Below, piece after piece: positions 59,560 to 64,000 of a stretch of 64,000 nucleotides of DNA. Location of the stretch: contig NC_081811.1 in assembly GCF_030704535.1 (NCBI RefSeq), forward strand, positions 4,691,001 through 4,755,000, given 5' to 3'. A program made the translations under genes and the position numbers. How positions within the stretch are numbered: position 1 is the first letter of the stretch; each line of letters starts with the position of its first letter. This stretch comes from Vitis vinifera (taxonomy: Eukaryota > Streptophyta > Magnoliopsida > Vitales > Vitaceae). The notes beneath the pieces are model-generated. The model saw only the letters and a program-made list of their open reading frames with translations. It was not told the DNA's origin and did not search any database.

Positions 59560-62500
59560 ATTCTCATCGTCACATTTGAATGACTTCACTGGAGGTAGTG
59601 GCATTGGCCTTTACCCATATTTAAAGGTGAACCACGCATTCTATGAAAAAAGTCTACCACTAGGAAGATTACATATTTTACGATTTGCTATTTTTCTGAT
59701 TCAATTTTCATCTACTGTTATCACTTTTGGATGGAGAAAGGTTGGTACGATCGTTGACCGTCTTTTGTGCAGGATTACACACTCAAGCTATGACACTAGG
59801 CAAGTCCACTTAGTGAGCTATGGGAGGATTCATCCTTCCAACACATTCTTTTTAACTTTTCAAAAGTCAATCCAATTTTCTATCTCCTTTTCCCTTTAAT
59901 AACAATCCTAATCTCAATGCAAACTACAATACTAGTTTATAATAATAAAGCATTTTTAAAGCATTCAAATAGAACGTGAAAATAAATAAATGAGACTAGA
60001 AATGGATTTTGGATTTATTTGAGAATATTTTAAAAAATAATTCCCAAAAATTTTTTAAATAGTTTTTAGAAATAAAATTTTGCATTTGAGTTTACTCACA
60101 ACATCTTATATAAAAACAATTGAAAACATCTCAAATTTGTTTAAAAAACAATCTATTTTTTAAAACAAATTTCTAGAAACTTATTTTCTACTAAAAATTT
60201 GTCAAATATATTTTTTTTCTTCTAAATTATGAAACCTATTTTCAAGAACAAGTTTCAAACAAAATCTTTAGTCTTATTTAGTAATTGTTTTTTAAAATAG
60301 TTTTGAAAAGCAGTTTTTGAAAATAATTCTTATTTTTAATATTTTTAAAAATAATTTTTATATTTAGTATTTTATTTTTAATCATTCTACATAAAAAAAA
60401 ATAACTGAAAACATCTAAAATTTGTTTAAGAGAAAGTAACCTATTTTTTAAAACATATTTTCAATTGCATGTTAGAAATTTGTCAAATACAATTTTTCTT
60501 ATAAAAACCATAAGATTGTTTTGAATATCAATTTTCAAAATGCTTTTGTTTTCTTCTTTTATATGGTATTGTGATTCACTTTCTTCCTCATTCCTATTCA
60601 TACAGGAGTATGAGAATTCACTCCTAACCATAAATTAACAAAATTATAAGACATTTTTAATCAAAATTCAACGATGACCAAGTAATGGGGTGCAATTATT
60701 TGAGTCATTTGAGCTTAAAATCATGTAAGGACATATAATAGACAAAAAAAAAAGTCTTAATTATGTAAGATTAGTTTTTGAATTTGGTGGTCCACAACTT
60801 ATTTTCAGCTTTTGGCCTTGATTAAGTAATGGAAGGCCACCCCATGTGTGGGTCTCATTCAAGTTGGTTAAAGGACACAAACATGAACACAACTACATAT
60901 TTTTATATGTTTTCAGTAGAACTAACTTTGTTGTTGTCCGCTTGTGGATGTCTTTACCTTGTCCATTCTCATTCTTCTTTTTTTAGGGCTAATTTACTCT
61001 TTTGTGACTTAAATAATTTCATTCTTAACTACCTTCTAGTTTAAAATAATACCACCTAAAATATTTTAAAATTTTTTAGACGGCACAAAAAGTCTTAAAT
61101 AATTCCATGAAATTCGACTAAAGGGTCCATAAATTTTTTTTTTTAAAAATGGGTTATTAGTTTAAACCTTTCGATGAATTTGAATGGAGTAAATGGAATG
61201 ATGATGTATTATGATCTAACTTAATGAGAGTTATTATAATTATATGTTTTTTTTACTTAATTCTAAATATAATTTAAAATTGAATCGTGTTTAATAATAT
61301 TAAGTATTAAGTTATTTATTTTTTTTAATATTTTATTTCTATTAAGTATTAAAAAGTAAAGAAATATCAATATGTCATTTTTAATATTCAGAAAAAATTA
61401 AAATATTTAACTTTTTTGATTAAATTACAAAATTTAAGAAATAAATAATAAGTTAATAAAAAGTGAAAAAATAAATATCACCTTAGACCCATTTGAAATT
61501 AATTCTAGCTAAAATGTTTTTATTTATAATTTTTTTATTAGAAAAACACTTATAGGGTATTACTTAATATTTAGATATAAAATAACAAAAAGTGTTTTGA
61601 TATTATTTTTCATGACATATTATACAACACAAAATGACTTTAAAAAAATCTCATCAATCGATTTTTTTCAAAATCAATTCAACTTATTCTTCAAATTTTT
61701 AGATGTTATTTTTAAGATTTTGTTAAGCATCTAATTTTTATAAGGAAAAAAAACGTTTTCAAATATTAAAAAGCACTTTTAACCGATTTCAAAATCATAT
61801 GTTCCAATTATTATTATTACTACACTTGTAATGAACTTCAATAATTATTGTTCTAAGTTCTTCTTCTTCTCTCAACATCAATCCCCCTAAAATGGAAATG
61901 AAAAGGTTGTGCTCAGTCAAAATTACACTATTCAATGAGGCATGAACATGGGATGGTTTAGATTTTTCCCATCGAGAAACCACTATTTCCCCACCAACTT
62001 TACTATGATTGCATTTTCATTTTTGAAAAAGAAAAAAAAAAAAAGCACTTAAATTGGTTATATTATATAAAGTAGTCACAGAAAATTAAATATATGACAG
62101 TGTGATTGGAGTAATGATATGGAACATAAAATAAAACAGTTCCATCTACTAACCAAACAGACCATTACTTTAGGTTTTCTTTGCTATTATCCACACAATC
62201 TTTACTATCATTATCATCGTCATCAACATCATTTTCACTTCAAATCAATAATTGCACCCACTTCCAAAGCTTGGACTGCACAAAATTACAAACAGTCTTG
62301 ATTCTTCAGTCCTAGGAGCCAATGGGATTCTTATTTATGACCTATATATGCACTCTTTTTTTTTTTTCATTTCTTTGTAGTAAATAATAAGATTACAATT
62401 TAATTAAAAAAAAATTCACAACTCATTAGTGGGGTTTTTTTTTTCTATACCAATAGTGTATTTTTTAAAAAAAAAAATCATAATATAAAAAATAATTATG

Positions 62501-63928
62501 AAATTACGACACTTTTCAATTTTGAGTAGAATTCATTTTTTAAAAAAATGATTTCAGTTCAATGCAAAAAGAGAGAGGTGAATTTAGTACAAAACATGAA
62601 TTCGTCTTTTGAAAAAATGAGTTTAATATAACAAGTGAATTTGTCTTTTAAAAAGACGAGTTTAGTGCAAAAATAAAAGAAGTAATGAAAAATATCGTAT
62701 TTTTGTATTTGATTTATTAGTAATTGTACTTTAATAATATTTAAAAAAACATTTAAAAAAAAAATCTCTCATTAGAGGTTATGGTGGACCATACTTGTTG
62801 TTTCACAAGGACCCCAAGAGCTCAATTAATCTCATATTTTGAAAAATAAAAAATTATTGTACCAACCATTGCATGTAGTGAAGTGGTTACCATCAATACT
62901 TTAAAGAACATGGATATATTAATAAAATTTCTTATTTTAATGCATTTATTTAATATGTTGCTGGTGGCAAGGCCCATTGTTTTCCCATAAAAAATGCCCT
63001 TAAGTCACTATTAAATAGTATTTGAGAGTCAAAATTATTCTTCAGCCTCTAATTGTAATTTTTTTTTATTTATTTTAAAAATATTTTAGGATAATTTTTA
63101 ATATATTGTTTTTCATTCATGCTCTTTTTTCATATAAAGATTTCAAAATTGTCAATCACTCCATGATTCTAAAGCTTAATTAAATTGTTGATGGACTCCC
63201 AAGCTTGTAAATTGTGCCAAGTGGAGTTCAAGGAAGATTAGAGAACCCACCTCACTTTTCCTATTATTTTTTTTTTTATTATTTTCACAAAAATTAATAT
63301 GGAAATTCCACATGGGTGTGTGAATTTCTTTAGTATTATTTTCTTTGTTTGGTCTGCATGTTTTGCTGCACAAGGCCGGCCTTGAGTCTTGAAGAAAGAG
63401 AAGTGTTCAAAGGATGCACGGCAAAGCCCTAAAATTTAGGGTCCAACAAGCATTTTCTAAGTGTTGGTTATGTAAATGACCAACTACAACCTTCACAAAA
63501 AAGAAGTCTCACTTTCACATGATGAATTCTACTTTGTTTATTATTAAAATTTAAAGTATCTTAATTTGATGGAGGACAATTATAAGTCTTTTAAGATGTG
63601 GGTAAGGCAAAAACTTACCCTTCACAAAGTTATTGAGATGGGTTTGCTCTCTAAAAGAGGTGTCTTTAGACCTATGATATGTTATGTTTGCCATAAAAAG
63701 AGGCTAAATAAAACCTTAAAAAGACCTTAAAACATCATACCAAACAGAACCTTGAATAGACTGATCATCATTAGCAGTAATTCTCGTGCATGTAACAACT
63801 ATGAACATCTTGAAAAAATAGCCCACTTTCTGATTTTGAGAGAAGAAAATGAGGATTGAGAAGGGGGAAGTAAATGACTTTTTGAGCAACAGAAGCTATT
63901 ACTTTCATTCATTGATTCGAAAACTAGA
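59560..63928. other. Gene-poor A/T-rich region
   Basis: No convincing gene. An open frame at 59414-59899 runs through the tandem repeat and is not gene-like. The block at 60.0-60.55 kb repeats the TTTAAAAAACAATC/TTTTAAAACAAATTT style of the dispersed repeats. The 62.4-62.8 kb stretch contains GAATTTGTCTTTTAAAAAGACGAG-type units, which also occur near 32.87 and 21.25 kb. Confidence 0.4.
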
Positions 63929-64000
63929 TTACTCCAATGTCTTGGTCAACTCTCCCTTGCCCCCATCATTATCAACCACTTTGATTCCATTTTCTACGAA
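63929..64000 (-). CDS. Possible 3' end of a gene at the right edge
   Basis: Twenty-three codons are open from the window edge to a TAA at 63929-63931 on the minus strand, reading FVENGIKVVDNDGGKGELTK and ending TLE. The composition is protein-like, and the following sequence would suit a 3' untranslated region. It is too short to identify, and chance remains possible. Confidence 0.25.
   Translation of the reverse strand, partial: FVENGIKVVDNDGGKGELTKTLE

Noticed and set aside
59414-59899. A 161-codon open frame on the plus strand.
   Set aside because: It runs through the degenerate tandem repeat and LTR-like sequence, shows no domain and has no splice or promoter context.
1-64000. tRNA, rRNA or CRISPR arrays.
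   Set aside because: None were seen. Short repeats here are simple A/T runs, microsatellites or transposon parts.

Overview
The window reads as nuclear DNA of a woody eudicot. Grapevine (Vitis) is the most likely source, judging from the style of the A/T-rich dispersed repeats and the intron-rich plant genes; this is inference, not a database match. There are four landmarks: a decayed tandem array of patatin-like phospholipase genes, a PPR gene family carried along with it, one complete intron-rich gene for the chromatin protein SWC4/DMAP1, and a non-coding TAS3 trans-acting siRNA locus.

From 1 to 41 kb the window is a segmental duplication array. The ancestral unit was patatin-like gene, then PPR gene, then the convergent SWC4 gene. 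Six patatin copies can be seen. Copy 0 is only a 3' end (1-925). A (2886-5517) is intact. B (14902-16846) lacks its 5' end. C (23944-26057) is nearly whole but frameshifted. D (30664-30792) is exon 1 only. E (35474-38214) is intact. PPR copies follow A (frameshifted), B (truncated), C (stub split by a LINE) and E (intact, 39055-40500). After PPR A lies a copy of the last four exons of SWC4 (13198-14900), which ends abruptly inside patatin B exon 2. After the PPR B stub lies a piece of an unrelated gene coding for a membrane protein that resembles the INSIG family (18.26-19.49 kb). A 3.9-kb flank (19401-23297) is repeated at 30890-34879.

Several mobile elements entered the array after duplication and help order the events: a young but broken Copia element in the 3' flank of A (5601-10191), a 5'-truncated L1-type LINE in PPR C (26681-30362), a solo LTR in intron 3 of patatin E, and a short LINE-like insert upstream of C and E.

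From 41 to 49 kb lies SWC4 on the minus strand, with 16 coding exons that I could join in frame into about 437 residues. From 51.0 to 51.9 kb on the plus strand lies TAS3: a short ORF ends three bases before a 5' miR390 site with central mismatches, followed by two abutting 21-nt tasiR-ARF units and a 3' miR390 site. This locus would supply siRNAs against ARF transcription factors.

From 52 to 64 kb the window is gene-poor, A/T-rich DNA. It holds a short non-coding LTR element (55.8-57.2 kb), a four-unit repeat of about 90 bp (59.2-59.55 kb) and possibly the 3' end of a gene at the right edge.
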